Source: Paenibacillus solanacearum | GTDB lineage: Bacteria; Bacillota; Bacilli; Paenibacillales; NBRC-103111 | Assembly (NCBI RefSeq): GCF_910593845.1 | Contig: NZ_CAJVAS010000051.1 | Location: 1 to 43,167, forward strand | DNA length: 43,167 nucleotides | Direction of reading: 5' to 3' | Shown here: one piece after another, positions 25,043-31,626 of the stretch | Layout: the number at the start of each line of letters is the position of its first letter | Numbering within the stretch: position 1 is the first letter of the stretch | The notes under the pieces: model-generated | Databases searched by the model: none | What the model saw: only the letters and a program-made list of their open reading frames with translations | What the model was told of the DNA's origin: nothing | Program-made: the position numbers and the translations under genes

Positions 25043-25292
25043 AATGAGTTGGTAGATTCAAAGTTTTTTCCGACAAAAAGGGTGCCGTTCGCGAAATGTG
25101 AGGAAGAGCACGCATTGAACACATTGTAATCGATTACATGAATGAGCTTCGACCGTCGTTTCGAACAGGCGTTCGAAGCATCGCCGGATGAAGCTGCGGC
25201 TGATTACGTTACAACGTGTCGATTCACGGGGACGCACCCGTCCATCCGACAAAACCAGTGGCCGCCCCGAGCGCGTTGACGTGTACAAACAT
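25043..25292. other. Gene-free region upstream of spoIIE
   Basis: About 250 bases without a credible gene. It contains the 0A-like box near 25069, a perfect 14-base palindrome at 25125-25138, and an inverted repeat TTCGAAC-AGGC-GTTCGAA at 25160-25177. A second TTTTGTCGGA match lies at 25246-25255 on the minus strand. A 76-codon minus-strand frame at 25058-25288 has no recognisable domain and covers these sites. I do not accept it as a gene. Confidence 0.6.
25125..25138. promoter_or_regulatory. Palindromic LacI-type operator (perfect copy)
   Basis: TGTAATCGATTACA, a perfect 14-base palindrome with a central CG, typical of LacI-family operators. Thirteen of its 14 bases match the site next to the solute-binding-protein promoter at 28485-28498. 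No good promoter hexamers flank it, and the nearest start is spoIIE, about 85 bases downstream of it to the -35. Confidence 0.6.
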
Positions 25293-25346
25293 GCAAAAAA
25301 ATAAGCTTCGTCGGGGAAATCAGCACCCGGCTAAGCTTATTTTTTG
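25293..25346. terminator. Bidirectional terminator after the accessory operon
   Basis: AAAAAATAAGCTT ... AAGCTTATTTTTT with an inner GGG/CCC stem. Runs of A and T on both sides make it a terminator on either strand. It begins 12 bases after the stop of the 2H phosphoesterase gene and closes the accessory operon. Confidence 0.88.
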
Positions 25347-25357
25347 TGTATCGCGTA

Positions 25358-26149
25358 TTATTGCGGCCTTGCGTTGTCCGGCCGCTTACGAATGAACGTT
25401 TGCATATCGGTCATGCCATACAAGGAGATGCTGCGGAACGTAACCGTACGGCCTTCGGACGCCTGGCGCAGCCTATCGTCGAGCCGCTCCAGGGCGCTTG
25501 CGGACTGTGAGCCCAGCTCCTTGTTGGCGAAGTAACCGAGCGATACGTGCGGACGATAATCCGCCGAAGCGGTTGTTACCCCGAACCGCTCCTGAAACTC
25601 GGCGTTCAGTTCGCTGCGCAGCCGCTCGACCTCCTTCAGCCTTTCGGCCGATTCCGGGTCGGCGGCTTTGACGTTCACCACGAGCGCGCTGTTCCCGCGG
25701 TTCTCCAAGGCGTCGTACGCGAAGCGGATGCCGCCGTCTACATTAATTCGAATCGCTTCGCCTCCCGTGCGCCGCAAGAACGGGCTGTCCGTCAGAAGAC
25801 TTCCCGGCAGCTCCGAAACGAAACGTTCCGCCTCCTGGCTGTATGCCGTCATCTTATTCACGTTCGAGACGTTCAATCCGTCCCACACGGTGACATGGTA
25901 CGAATGAAACGGCAGCGGGCACAGCAAGTAATCCGCATGCAGTTGTTCCAGCTCTGCGGACTGCTCATGAAATGTGCGGTAAAACGATAACGCCGGTTCA
26001 TCCGGGTGACATGCCATCGCTTCGAGCTCCCCTTCTGCGTCGCCCGCCGCTACACTGTGCCCCGGATTGTCGAACAGCAGGGAAAAGCCGTAAAAAGGGG
26101 CCCAGGCGGGCGTTAGCCCAGCCACTTTCCGATTGGTAATAGTCATCAT
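25358..26149 (-). CDS. 2H phosphoesterase superfamily protein (2'-5' RNA ligase-like)
   Basis: A 263-residue cytosolic protein with the two H-x-T/S motifs of the 2H fold: HVTVW at residues 85-89 and HVSLGY at 201-206. Each motif gives one catalytic histidine and one Thr/Ser. Family members hydrolyse or form 2'-phosphodiester or cyclic-phosphate bonds in RNA or nucleotides. The substrate cannot be told from sequence. The long insert between motifs and the HVTVWDGLN context resemble the uncharacterised DUF1868-type branch. AAGGAGG lies 12 bases before the ATG, slightly far. It is the last gene of the accessory operon, 23 bases after the EEP gene. Confidence 0.82.
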   Translation of the reverse strand: MMTITNRKVAGLTPAWAPFYGFSLLFDNPGHSVAAGDAEGELEAMACHPDEPALSFYRTFHEQSAELEQLHADYLLCPLPFHSYHVTVWDGLNVSNVNKMTAYSQEAERFVSELPGSLLTDSPFLRRTGGEAIRINVDGGIRFAYDALENRGNSALVVNVKAADPESAERLKEVERLRSELNAEFQERFGVTTASADYRPHVSLGYFANKELGSQSASALERLDDRLRQASEGRTVTFRSISLYGMTDMQTFIRKRPDNARPQ

Positions 26150-26172
26150 GATGAAATAGATCCTCCTTCGAT

Positions 26173-27075
26173 TTACAACAACAGCTCTGCGATGAGGGGG
26201 TAGTGGTCGCTCGGATATATGCCATCCTTGACAAAGTCATCGATCTTCGCGTAATTCACTGTGACCTGGCCACGGTACAATATCCAATCGATCCGATTAA
26301 GCACGCCGCCGCCTTTCGGATCGCGGTATCCATGATACGTTCCGAGCTTTTCGCCTATCATCGTTTTCGCCGTTTTCGTCACATCCTGAAACTGGCCTTC
26401 GTTGCTCAAATACCGATAGGGGGCGTGCAGCGCGGTGCTGTTGAAGTCGCCAGTCAAAATGACCGGCAGCTTCGAGTCATATGCCTTGCTCTTCTCATGA
26501 ATGAGCTGTACCCCTCTTATCCGCGCCTGCTCCGACTCATGATCCAGATGCGTGTTGACCAAATAAAACGAACGCTTCGTGATCACGTCTTCAAATTTGG
26601 CCCAAGTCGCCATACGGGGAAGCCGGTTGCCCCAAGATTTGGACCCGGCCTTCTCCGGCTGATCGGACAGCCAATAGTTGCCCGATTCCAGCAGCGCTAA
26701 CCTAGTTTTATTATAAAATATGGCGGCGTATTCGCCCTTGTCTTTCCCTTCCCGGCCTTCTCCGATTCGTCCATAGGAAGAAAGCTCCCGATCCAGGCCG
26801 CTCAGCTGCGCAAGAACGCCTTCCTGCGTCCCGATCACATCCGGCATTTCGCGGCGCAGCAGCTCCGCTATTACCGGCAGCCGCTTGGACCACGTTTGCT
26901 CATCCTTTGTGTTCAAATACCTCAAGTTAAAGGTCATCACTTTGACCGGGACATGCGGAGGCGCGTCCACAGGGAGGCTGGCTTCCCCGCTTCGCCAGAA
27001 CCCTATGCCGGCACAAAGGAGCATAACGACCGCCGCAACGCCGCCTATCCGCCAGATGTTCCTTTTGCCCATCAT
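26173..27075 (-). CDS. Membrane-anchored endonuclease/exonuclease/phosphatase-family phosphodiesterase
   Basis: A 300-residue protein. Residues 8-27 form a signal anchor, so the enzyme should face outward. The EEP (DNase I-like) active site is complete: MTFNLRY (Asn50), GTQE (Glu85), NTHLDH (His176), LTGDFNS (Asp210, Asn212), RIDWIL (Asp263) and SDHYPL (Asp290, His291). Exported EEP enzymes cut nucleic acids, phosphoinositides or sphingomyelin, and some act on sugar or lipid phosphates. The substrate is not evident. AAGGAG precedes the ATG pair. It lies 61 bases after the lipoprotein gene and probably shares its transcript. Confidence 0.86.
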   Translation of the reverse strand: MMGKRNIWRIGGVAAVVMLLCAGIGFWRSGEASLPVDAPPHVPVKVMTFNLRYLNTKDEQTWSKRLPVIAELLRREMPDVIGTQEGVLAQLSGLDRELSSYGRIGEGREGKDKGEYAAIFYNKTRLALLESGNYWLSDQPEKAGSKSWGNRLPRMATWAKFEDVITKRSFYLVNTHLDHESEQARIRGVQLIHEKSKAYDSKLPVILTGDFNSTALHAPYRYLSNEGQFQDVTKTAKTMIGEKLGTYHGYRDPKGGGVLNRIDWILYRGQVTVNYAKIDDFVKDGIYPSDHYPLIAELLL

Positions 27076-27089
27076 GCCATCTCCTTATG

Positions 27090-27131
27090 CGAGCCTGCTC
27101 GGAAGCAGACGCGGGCCTGCGTTTCGGCTCG
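27090..27131 (-). other. Intercistronic stem-loop between lipoprotein and EEP genes
   Basis: Outer arms CGAGCC/GGCTCG (27090-27095 and 27126-27131) enclose a compact hairpin CTGCT-TCCG-AGCAG at 27095-27108. No T run follows, so it is not a typical terminator. Similar structures after binding-protein genes protect the upstream mRNA so that the lipoprotein is made in excess. That role is inference. Confidence 0.45.
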
Positions 27132-27136
27132 TACCG

Positions 27137-28468
27137 TTATTTTTTCTGCTGCGTTTGAATATTTTTATTGATGGTTTCTTCGGCATCTCGAAGCGCCGAA
27201 TTGAGATCCTTCCCTTTCGTTACAACGTTTTTCAATTCATTCTGCAGCGTTGTCATCGCCGCGGAGTCGTAAACCGAAGGGACGTACGGATTCGCAAGCT
27301 TCGTTTTGAAGATGGCTCCGATGTTGCGCCCTTTCATGAAAGCCATCCCTTCTCCGTATGCCTTCTGAACCTTGCTGTCTTTCAATACGCTGATTCGCCC
27401 TTGTCTGGCCATATCGAGTTGAACCTCGTCCGAGAGCACCGTCGTCATGATACGAAACGCATCCTCTTTATGCTTGCTTACTTTGCTGAGCACCATCAAA
27501 TGCTCGTCAGGGCCCGGACCGATGCCCGGCGTTTCCTTCCACACCGGGAAGGAGACCATATCCCAATGCAGATCGGGAAGCTCGTTTAATTTGGCATCAA
27601 ACAAGATGTTGATTTCCGCCAGCATCGCCAGCGTCCGGTCCTTTGCAAACTGATCGTCCGCCTTGCTTTTATACCTGATGTCCTTGTTGCCCGGAATTTC
27701 ATAGATGGCCGTCAGCTGGCCCAGCACCTTTTTCCACGCGTCCGTATTGACTACGGCACGATTGTTCTTGTCGACAAAAGAAAGCGACAGCTGGGAGCCC
27801 AATCGTTCCGGCACGTTCGGCTCCAGCCCCCGATACTGCACGCCGCCTTCATTGCGAGTGACCTTCTTCGCCAGCTCCGTTACTTGCTCCCATGTCATAT
27901 CGTCCTTCGGATACGGAACCGCGAAACGGTCAAAAATGTCCTTGTTATAATAGAGTACCGCAAAATTGCGGGTGTACGGCAGCGCAACGAGATCCTCGCG
28001 GCCCGTCGCCGCCTTGACCGCTGCAAGCGCTTCCGGTTCGATGCGCGAAAGATCGAGTCCTTGCTTTTGGACCAAGCCTTGGATGGAATCGAGCAAATCG
28101 AGATCGTTCAGCTGCGGCATCCCGTTCACGTTATTCGTAATGATAATGTCCGGCGTTTGCCCGGCAACGACGAGCTCGTTAATGGAGTTATTCGTATACA
28201 CGACGCGCTCTGCCGTAATCCAAGGGTATTTCGCCTTTACCGGCTTCGTAATGTATTTGTCGAATTCCTCCTCGCTTAAATAGCCGGTCGATTTGATACC
28301 CACCTTAACCGTTACCGGATCATGCTTTTCTTCCGCTGGCGGAACAGCAGCGCTGTCATTGCCTTTGCTGCAGCCGCCCAGCAGCGCAATCAGTGCAAGG
28401 GCCGCCGCCCCGGTCTTCAGCATGCTGCTATCCCCGCTGTGATTGTTTTTTTGCAGGTTCCCCTTCAT
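27137..28468 (-). CDS. Extracellular solute-binding lipoprotein (ABC transporter type 1 family)
   Basis: A 443-residue protein beginning with a signal peptide whose lipobox LLGGC puts the lipid-bearing cysteine at about residue 33. The rest is a periplasmic-binding fold of the sugar/oligosaccharide type (TPDIIITNNVNGMP, VALPYTRNFAVLYYNKDIFDRF, MTWEQVTELAKKV, AFRIMTTVLSDEVQ). No permease or ATPase gene is present in the window. The frame opens earlier, but ATG 28468 follows AAAGGGTGG at five bases. An ATG 15 codons further in is a possible alternative. The promoter just upstream carries a LacI-type operator. Confidence 0.88.
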   Translation of the reverse strand: MKGNLQKNNHSGDSSMLKTGAAALALIALLGGCSKGNDSAAVPPAEEKHDPVTVKVGIKSTGYLSEEEFDKYITKPVKAKYPWITAERVVYTNNSINELVVAGQTPDIIITNNVNGMPQLNDLDLLDSIQGLVQKQGLDLSRIEPEALAAVKAATGREDLVALPYTRNFAVLYYNKDIFDRFAVPYPKDDMTWEQVTELAKKVTRNEGGVQYRGLEPNVPERLGSQLSLSFVDKNNRAVVNTDAWKKVLGQLTAIYEIPGNKDIRYKSKADDQFAKDRTLAMLAEINILFDAKLNELPDLHWDMVSFPVWKETPGIGPGPDEHLMVLSKVSKHKEDAFRIMTTVLSDEVQLDMARQGRISVLKDSKVQKAYGEGMAFMKGRNIGAIFKTKLANPYVPSVYDSAAMTTLQNELKNVVTKGKDLNSALRDAEETINKNIQTQQKK

Positions 28469-28484
28469 GCATACCACCCTTTCA

Positions 28485-28498
28485 TGGAATCGATTACA
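28485..28498 (-). promoter_or_regulatory. LacI-type operator of the accessory operon
   Basis: Minus strand TGTAATCGATTCCA, one mismatch from the perfect palindrome TGTAATCGATTACA. It lies about 19 bases after the -10 hexamer and 16 bases before the lipoprotein start, where a bound repressor would block elongation or ribosome access. The adjacent LacI-family gene is the obvious regulator. Confidence 0.65.
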
Positions 28499-28516
28499 TT
28501 TTACGTTCAATTTTTT

Positions 28517-28544
28517 ATTATATATTATTTACCAAATAAATCAA
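28517..28544 (-). promoter_or_regulatory. Promoter of the lipoprotein operon
   Basis: TTGATT at 28539-28544, a 16-base spacer and a perfect TATAAT at 28517-28522, in a very AT-rich stretch between the LacI terminator and the lipoprotein gene. Confidence 0.72.
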
Positions 28545-28569
28545 CTATAAATTTAAATTCCCTGCAAAA

Positions 28570-28600
28570 CAAAAAAACATCCGTCACGAAGCACGGATGT
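28570..28600 (-). terminator. Terminator of the LacI-family gene
   Basis: Minus strand ACATCCGT, eight bases, ACGGATGT, then seven T. It starts ten bases after the stop codon. Confidence 0.92.
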
Positions 28601-28610
28601 TGGTTGTCTC

Positions 28611-29597
28611 TTAAGTTTCCCGAACGATAAGCCGGTGCGGCAAAAAATGCCGCTTGTCCGCCGTCTCCGGTCGGTTTCGCAGTTTTTGAAGCAGCAATCC
28701 GACCGAGGCATAACCGAGGTCATACATGGGCTGCGCCACCGTGGTCAATGCCGGATTCATAACCTCGGACAAAAACGTACCGTCAAAGCTGATCAAGCCG
28801 GGCCGTCCGGGAAGTCGAATATCGCCTTCCTTGATCCCTTTCAGTATATAGGAGGCCAGCATATCCGAATTGGCGATCAAGCCTTCCAAGGACTTCTCTT
28901 TCTCTGCAATGCTATTGACCGCTTCAACCACCTGTTCATAGTTGCTCTTCGCTTTAACGACCAGATGCTCATTGAACGCCATGCCCGCTTCCTGCAGTGC
29001 TTGCCGATATCCGCTCATCCGGCCGAGCAGCGAGCTTGATTCTCTCGTCCCCGTCACAAAGCCTATGTTCCGGTATCCTCTTGCGAGCAATTCGCGCGCG
29101 GCGTCATATGCGGCTTGACGGTTGTCGATGCTCACACTCTGTATGTCCAGATCGTCGTAATATTCGTTACACAGCACGACCGGATGCTGCTTCGATAATT
29201 TCAACAGCGCTTCCTTCGACATGTTCGAAGAAACAAGGATGAGGCCGTCGGCCAAATTCGTATTGAGCAGGTTAATGTACGTGCCCAGTTGAAGCTTGTC
29301 GAACTCCGTCGTTCCGATGATGACGTTATAGCCGCTTTCGGAAATCGCGGCCTGCGCTCCCCGGGCAATGCCGGCAAAAAACGGGTTCGCCATCGTAGGC
29401 AGCACCATAACGATCGTCTTGCTGGACTGCTTCCGCAAATTTTTGGCCATCAGGTTGGGCTTGTAATTCAGCTCGCGAATAATGTGCAGCACTTTGTTCC
29501 TTGTTTCCGGCTTGACCGCGGGATCGTTGTTCAACACTCTCGATACGGTAGCGGAGGATACCCCTGCCCGCTTCGCCACTTCTTTCACTGAACTCAT
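28611..29597 (-). CDS. LacI-family transcriptional regulator
   Basis: A 328-residue repressor. The N-terminal helix-turn-helix is VKEVAKRAGVSSATVSRVLNND, followed by a hinge (LMAKNLRKQSS). The ligand domain begins TIVMVLPTMANPFFAGIARGA and resembles ribose-binding proteins (GLISFDGTFLSEVMNPALTTVAQPMYDLG). The ligand is probably a sugar or nucleoside. AAGGAAGAG precedes the ATG at 29597, and the longer frame upstream is not supported. It is encoded just upstream of the lipoprotein operon, which carries a matching CG-centred palindrome, so local control is likely. No clear promoter of its own was found in the short gap to the tRNA terminator. Confidence 0.93.
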   Translation of the reverse strand: MSSVKEVAKRAGVSSATVSRVLNNDPAVKPETRNKVLHIIRELNYKPNLMAKNLRKQSSKTIVMVLPTMANPFFAGIARGAQAAISESGYNVIIGTTEFDKLQLGTYINLLNTNLADGLILVSSNMSKEALLKLSKQHPVVLCNEYYDDLDIQSVSIDNRQAAYDAARELLARGYRNIGFVTGTRESSSLLGRMSGYRQALQEAGMAFNEHLVVKAKSNYEQVVEAVNSIAEKEKSLEGLIANSDMLASYILKGIKEGDIRLPGRPGLISFDGTFLSEVMNPALTTVAQPMYDLGYASVGLLLQKLRNRPETADKRHFLPHRLIVRET

Positions 29598-29660
29598 GGA
29601 TCGCTCTTCCTTTTGCTTATAGGATGACAGGCTTTCCGTCCCGCCAACTGCTGTCGCCAA

Positions 29661-29703
29661 TAATAAAACGACCCTGACAGCTTAAACGTAAGCCGCAGGG
29701 TCG
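29661..29703 (-). terminator. tRNA-Met terminator
   Basis: Minus strand CGACCCTG ... CAGGGTCG with an inner GCTT/AAGC stem, followed by TTTTATTATT. It lies 15 bases past the tRNA 3' end. Confidence 0.9.
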
Positions 29704-29717
29704 AAGAGGTATGCTTA

Positions 29718-29791
29718 TAGCGGCAGAGGGGATCGAACCCCCGACCTTACGGGTATGAACCGTACGCTCTAGCCAGCTGAGCTACGCCGCC
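29718..29791 (-). tRNA. tRNA-Met (CAT), elongator type
   Basis: A 74-base cloverleaf on the minus strand. The acceptor is GGCGGCG/TGCCGCT with G-U pairs at both ends, and the D-arm is GCTC...GAGC. The anticodon stem is TACGG-TTCATAC-CCGTA with anticodon CAT, and the T-arm is GGGGG-TTCGATC-CCCTC. The discriminator is A, and CCA is not encoded. The sequence closely matches B. subtilis elongator tRNA-Met, also located between yabR and spoIIE. In B. subtilis a tRNA-Glu follows. Here it is missing and the LacI block starts instead. Confidence 0.95.
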
Positions 29792-29803
29792 ACAACACAA
29801 ATG

Positions 29804-29833
29804 AGTATATATCAACTGTCGGGAGCTTGTCAA
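29804..29833 (-). promoter_or_regulatory. tRNA-Met promoter
   Basis: TTGACA at 29828-29833, 18 bases, TATACT at 29804-29809 (a TATATA at 16 bases is an alternative). The start falls a few bases before the mature tRNA 5' end. Confidence 0.8.
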
Positions 29834-29875
29834 CCGACAGCCGTTCGCATGGCACATCGCATTCCCGGCGGCAAA

Positions 29876-29909
29876 ATTAAAACCGTATGAGCCGCTGGTC
29901 CATACGGTT
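29876..29909 (-). terminator. yabR terminator
   Basis: Minus strand AACCGTATG ... CATACGGTTTTAATTTTG, a nine-pair stem followed by a T-rich tail, 13 bases after the yabR stop. Confidence 0.88.
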
Positions 29910-29922
29910 GTCGATGAATATA

Positions 29923-30396
29923 TTAGTCACGACGAGCGCCGCGTCCGCCTCTCTTGCCTTCCGTGTTTTTCTTCAGGGAAGAAATGCGGTCCTCGCTGTC
30001 CTTCAAGAAACGTGCCATCTTGTCTTCGAACGAAAGTCGATTTGGTTGGGGAGGTCTTCCACCGCCACGGCCACCACGGTCGCCTCGGCCAAATCCGCCG
30101 CGGTCTCCGCCGCCTTGGCGTTCAAAACGAGCGGGCCTTGTTGGGGGCGCGTCCACCGGTTTATCTACCGCTTGTTTGATCGATAACCCGATTTTGCCGT
30201 CTTTGTCGACATTAATTACTTTCACGGTGACGGTATCGTTCAGCTTCAGATGATCGTTTACATCCTTGACATAGTTGTCTGCAATCTCCGAGATATGAAC
30301 CAAACCGGTCACGCCCTCGGAAAGCTCAACGAACGCGCCAAAGTGAGTAATCCCTGTCACTTTTCCTTGCAGCTTGCTGCCCACTTCGATTGACAT
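29923..30396 (-). CDS. yabR: S1-domain RNA-binding protein (YabR/general stress protein 13-like)
   Basis: A 157-residue protein with one S1 OB-fold at residues 1-75 (GSKLQGKVTGITHFGAFVELSEGVTGLVHISEI... VKVINVDKDGKIGLSIK), then an RGG-rich disordered stretch (GGGDRGGFGRGDRGGRGGGR) and a charged helix with a basic tail. S1 plus RGG suggests RNA or ribosome association. The position after divIC matches B. subtilis yabR. GGGAGG lies 13 bases before the ATG, which is long. It has its own promoter and terminator. Confidence 0.92.
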   Translation of the reverse strand: MSIEVGSKLQGKVTGITHFGAFVELSEGVTGLVHISEIADNYVKDVNDHLKLNDTVTVKVINVDKDGKIGLSIKQAVDKPVDAPPTRPARFERQGGGDRGGFGRGDRGGRGGGRPPQPNRLSFEDKMARFLKDSEDRISSLKKNTEGKRGGRGARRD

Positions 30397-30457
30397 AAAG
30401 TAAAATGTTCCTCCCTTAAATAGTTAAAAAAGACATGGAAAAATCGGAGCTATGCCG

Positions 30458-30486
30458 ATTATATCGTACCATCCATATACGGTCAA
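30458..30486 (-). promoter_or_regulatory. yabR promoter
   Basis: TTGACC at 30481-30486, 17 bases, TATAAT at 30458-30463: one mismatch from full consensus. A short hairpin ATCGG-CATAGCT-CCGAT followed by TTTTT begins inside the -10 and may serve as the divIC terminator or act on the new transcript. Confidence 0.8.
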
Positions 30487-30514
30487 CACAACTTTAAAGC
30501 GCACGCTTCTCTTT

Positions 30515-30844
30515 TTATTGCTTCTGCGGCTTTGGGGTGAAAAAGAGCGTTTCCCCCGGTCTCACGTAATGAAGGTCCTTGCGAATTTTTTGCTCCACAT
30601 ACTCGGGGTCATTCAAACGTTCAATCTCCCGCTGGACATTGCTGTTGATTTGCTCGGATTCCAGCTGCTTCTGCTGCAGCGCGCTTACCTTCTCCTGGCG
30701 TTCGGACAATTTGCCCTCTTGGTTCCATAAGGTAATCCCCGCCCAGCTCATGAAACCGGCAAGCATGAGAAACACCAATCGACGTCTGCGGAAAGAACCC
30801 TTGTTAATCGGTTGCGTCCGGTTTGCTTTAGACACTGCCTGCAT
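30515..30844 (-). CDS. divIC: Septum formation initiator DivIC
   Basis: Small bitopic division protein of 109 residues. It has a basic cytosolic start (RRRR near residue 20), one membrane helix at about 23-40, an extracytoplasmic leucine-zipper coiled coil (SERQEKVSALQQKQLESEQINSNVQREIERL) and a short globular end (KIRKDLHYVRPGETLFF). It works with FtsL and DivIB in the divisome. AGGAGG lies 11 bases before the ATG. It follows yabQ with a 206-base gap, in the B. subtilis order. Confidence 0.94.
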   Translation of the reverse strand: MQAVSKANRTQPINKGSFRRRRLVFLMLAGFMSWAGITLWNQEGKLSERQEKVSALQQKQLESEQINSNVQREIERLNDPEYVEQKIRKDLHYVRPGETLFFTPKPQKQ

Positions 30845-31050
30845 GAACTGGTTATCCTCCTACGTCCGATAGGAAAAAACTCCGCCCCGAGTTCTTCCAG
30901 TAGCCAGACCGTTTTTTTGATGCCGCTTGCTTGCAAGACCGGAAGGACGAATCCTTGCGTCACGCGATACGCCTTGTCATTGTCAAGAAGCGCTTCGGCT
31001 CAAAGCCCCTTTCGGTACTCATAGCAAATGATCCCATTGCTCGCAAAGGC
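30845..31050. other. Unexplained 206-base gap between yabQ and divIC
   Basis: No recognisable gene. A TTGACA is present on the minus strand near 30980 but has no suitable -10 at 16-18 bases. A GTG-initiated 71-codon minus-strand frame (30748-30963) with a weak AAGG site overlaps the start of divIC out of frame. It has no known domain and I do not accept it. The divIC promoter is presumably here but was not identified. Confidence 0.5.
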
Positions 31051-31626
31051 TCAAAAGAGCTTGCGAACCCACGCCGCGATGCTTTGACCTGACTTCTTTA
31101 CCCAAGCGGGAACCGGGATACGGAGATAGCGCCCTAGAGGCCGCACCATCCATAATAACAATTTCCACACAGGATAGCATAATTGTAACATAATTTTGTA
31201 CAGGAATATAGCGGTGGCGGCTAAAAATCCTAAAATGATCACGATCAAACGGTACAACAGGACGATCGGCTTTATAATGAACAGCTCAATCATCCGCTTC
31301 CCGATGCGAATAGCCGTCAGCACCGCACGGATCATAAATTGAATTACCCGAATGACCGGCCGGCTAAACAGCCAAAAATAAAAAAGAATGCCGGCGATCA
31401 GCCCTACGAAAATATAGAAGCGCACTTCGCCCCAGTTGCTCTCGTAGAGCAGCTTAAATACGATAATCGTGCCGATAAACCAGTACAGCAGGTCGAGAAC
31501 CGCCTTTAACCACAAGGGTACTCTAAGCTGGCCTGAGAGCACCCGGTACACATCGAACAGTCCTCCTAACGCAAGCCCTCCTGCATACATCATGCCCATC
31601 GTCACGAATTGGATTTGCAGCGTCAC
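31051..31626 (-). CDS. yabQ: Spore cortex biosynthesis protein YabQ
   Basis: A 191-residue integral membrane protein with about five hydrophobic helices (first near residues 5-25, then 38-60, 70-88, 120-145) and a basic end (RYLRIPVPAWVKKSGQSIAAWVRK). B. subtilis YabQ sits in the outer forespore membrane and is needed for cortex formation. The start is GTG at 31626, overlapping the yabP stop as GTGA, so it is coupled to yabP. Confidence 0.92.
   Translation of the reverse strand: MTLQIQFVTMGMMYAGGLALGGLFDVYRVLSGQLRVPLWLKAVLDLLYWFIGTIIVFKLLYESNWGEVRFYIFVGLIAGILFYFWLFSRPVIRVIQFMIRAVLTAIRIGKRMIELFIIKPIVLLYRLIVIILGFLAATAIFLYKIMLQLCYPVWKLLLWMVRPLGRYLRIPVPAWVKKSGQSIAAWVRKLF

Noticed and set aside
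25058..25288. 76-codon minus-strand frame upstream of spoIIE
   Set aside because: No domain, cysteine- and arginine-rich odd composition, and it covers the palindromes and 0A-like boxes of a regulatory region.
29661..29791. tRNA-Met 3' end as an attachment site for the accessory block
   Set aside because: The block lies next to the tRNA, but I found no second copy of the tRNA 3' end and no integrase gene.
30748..30963. 71-codon GTG frame overlapping divIC
   Set aside because: Out-of-frame overlap with a solid gene, only a weak AAGG site, and no recognisable domain. Kept as a low-interest note.
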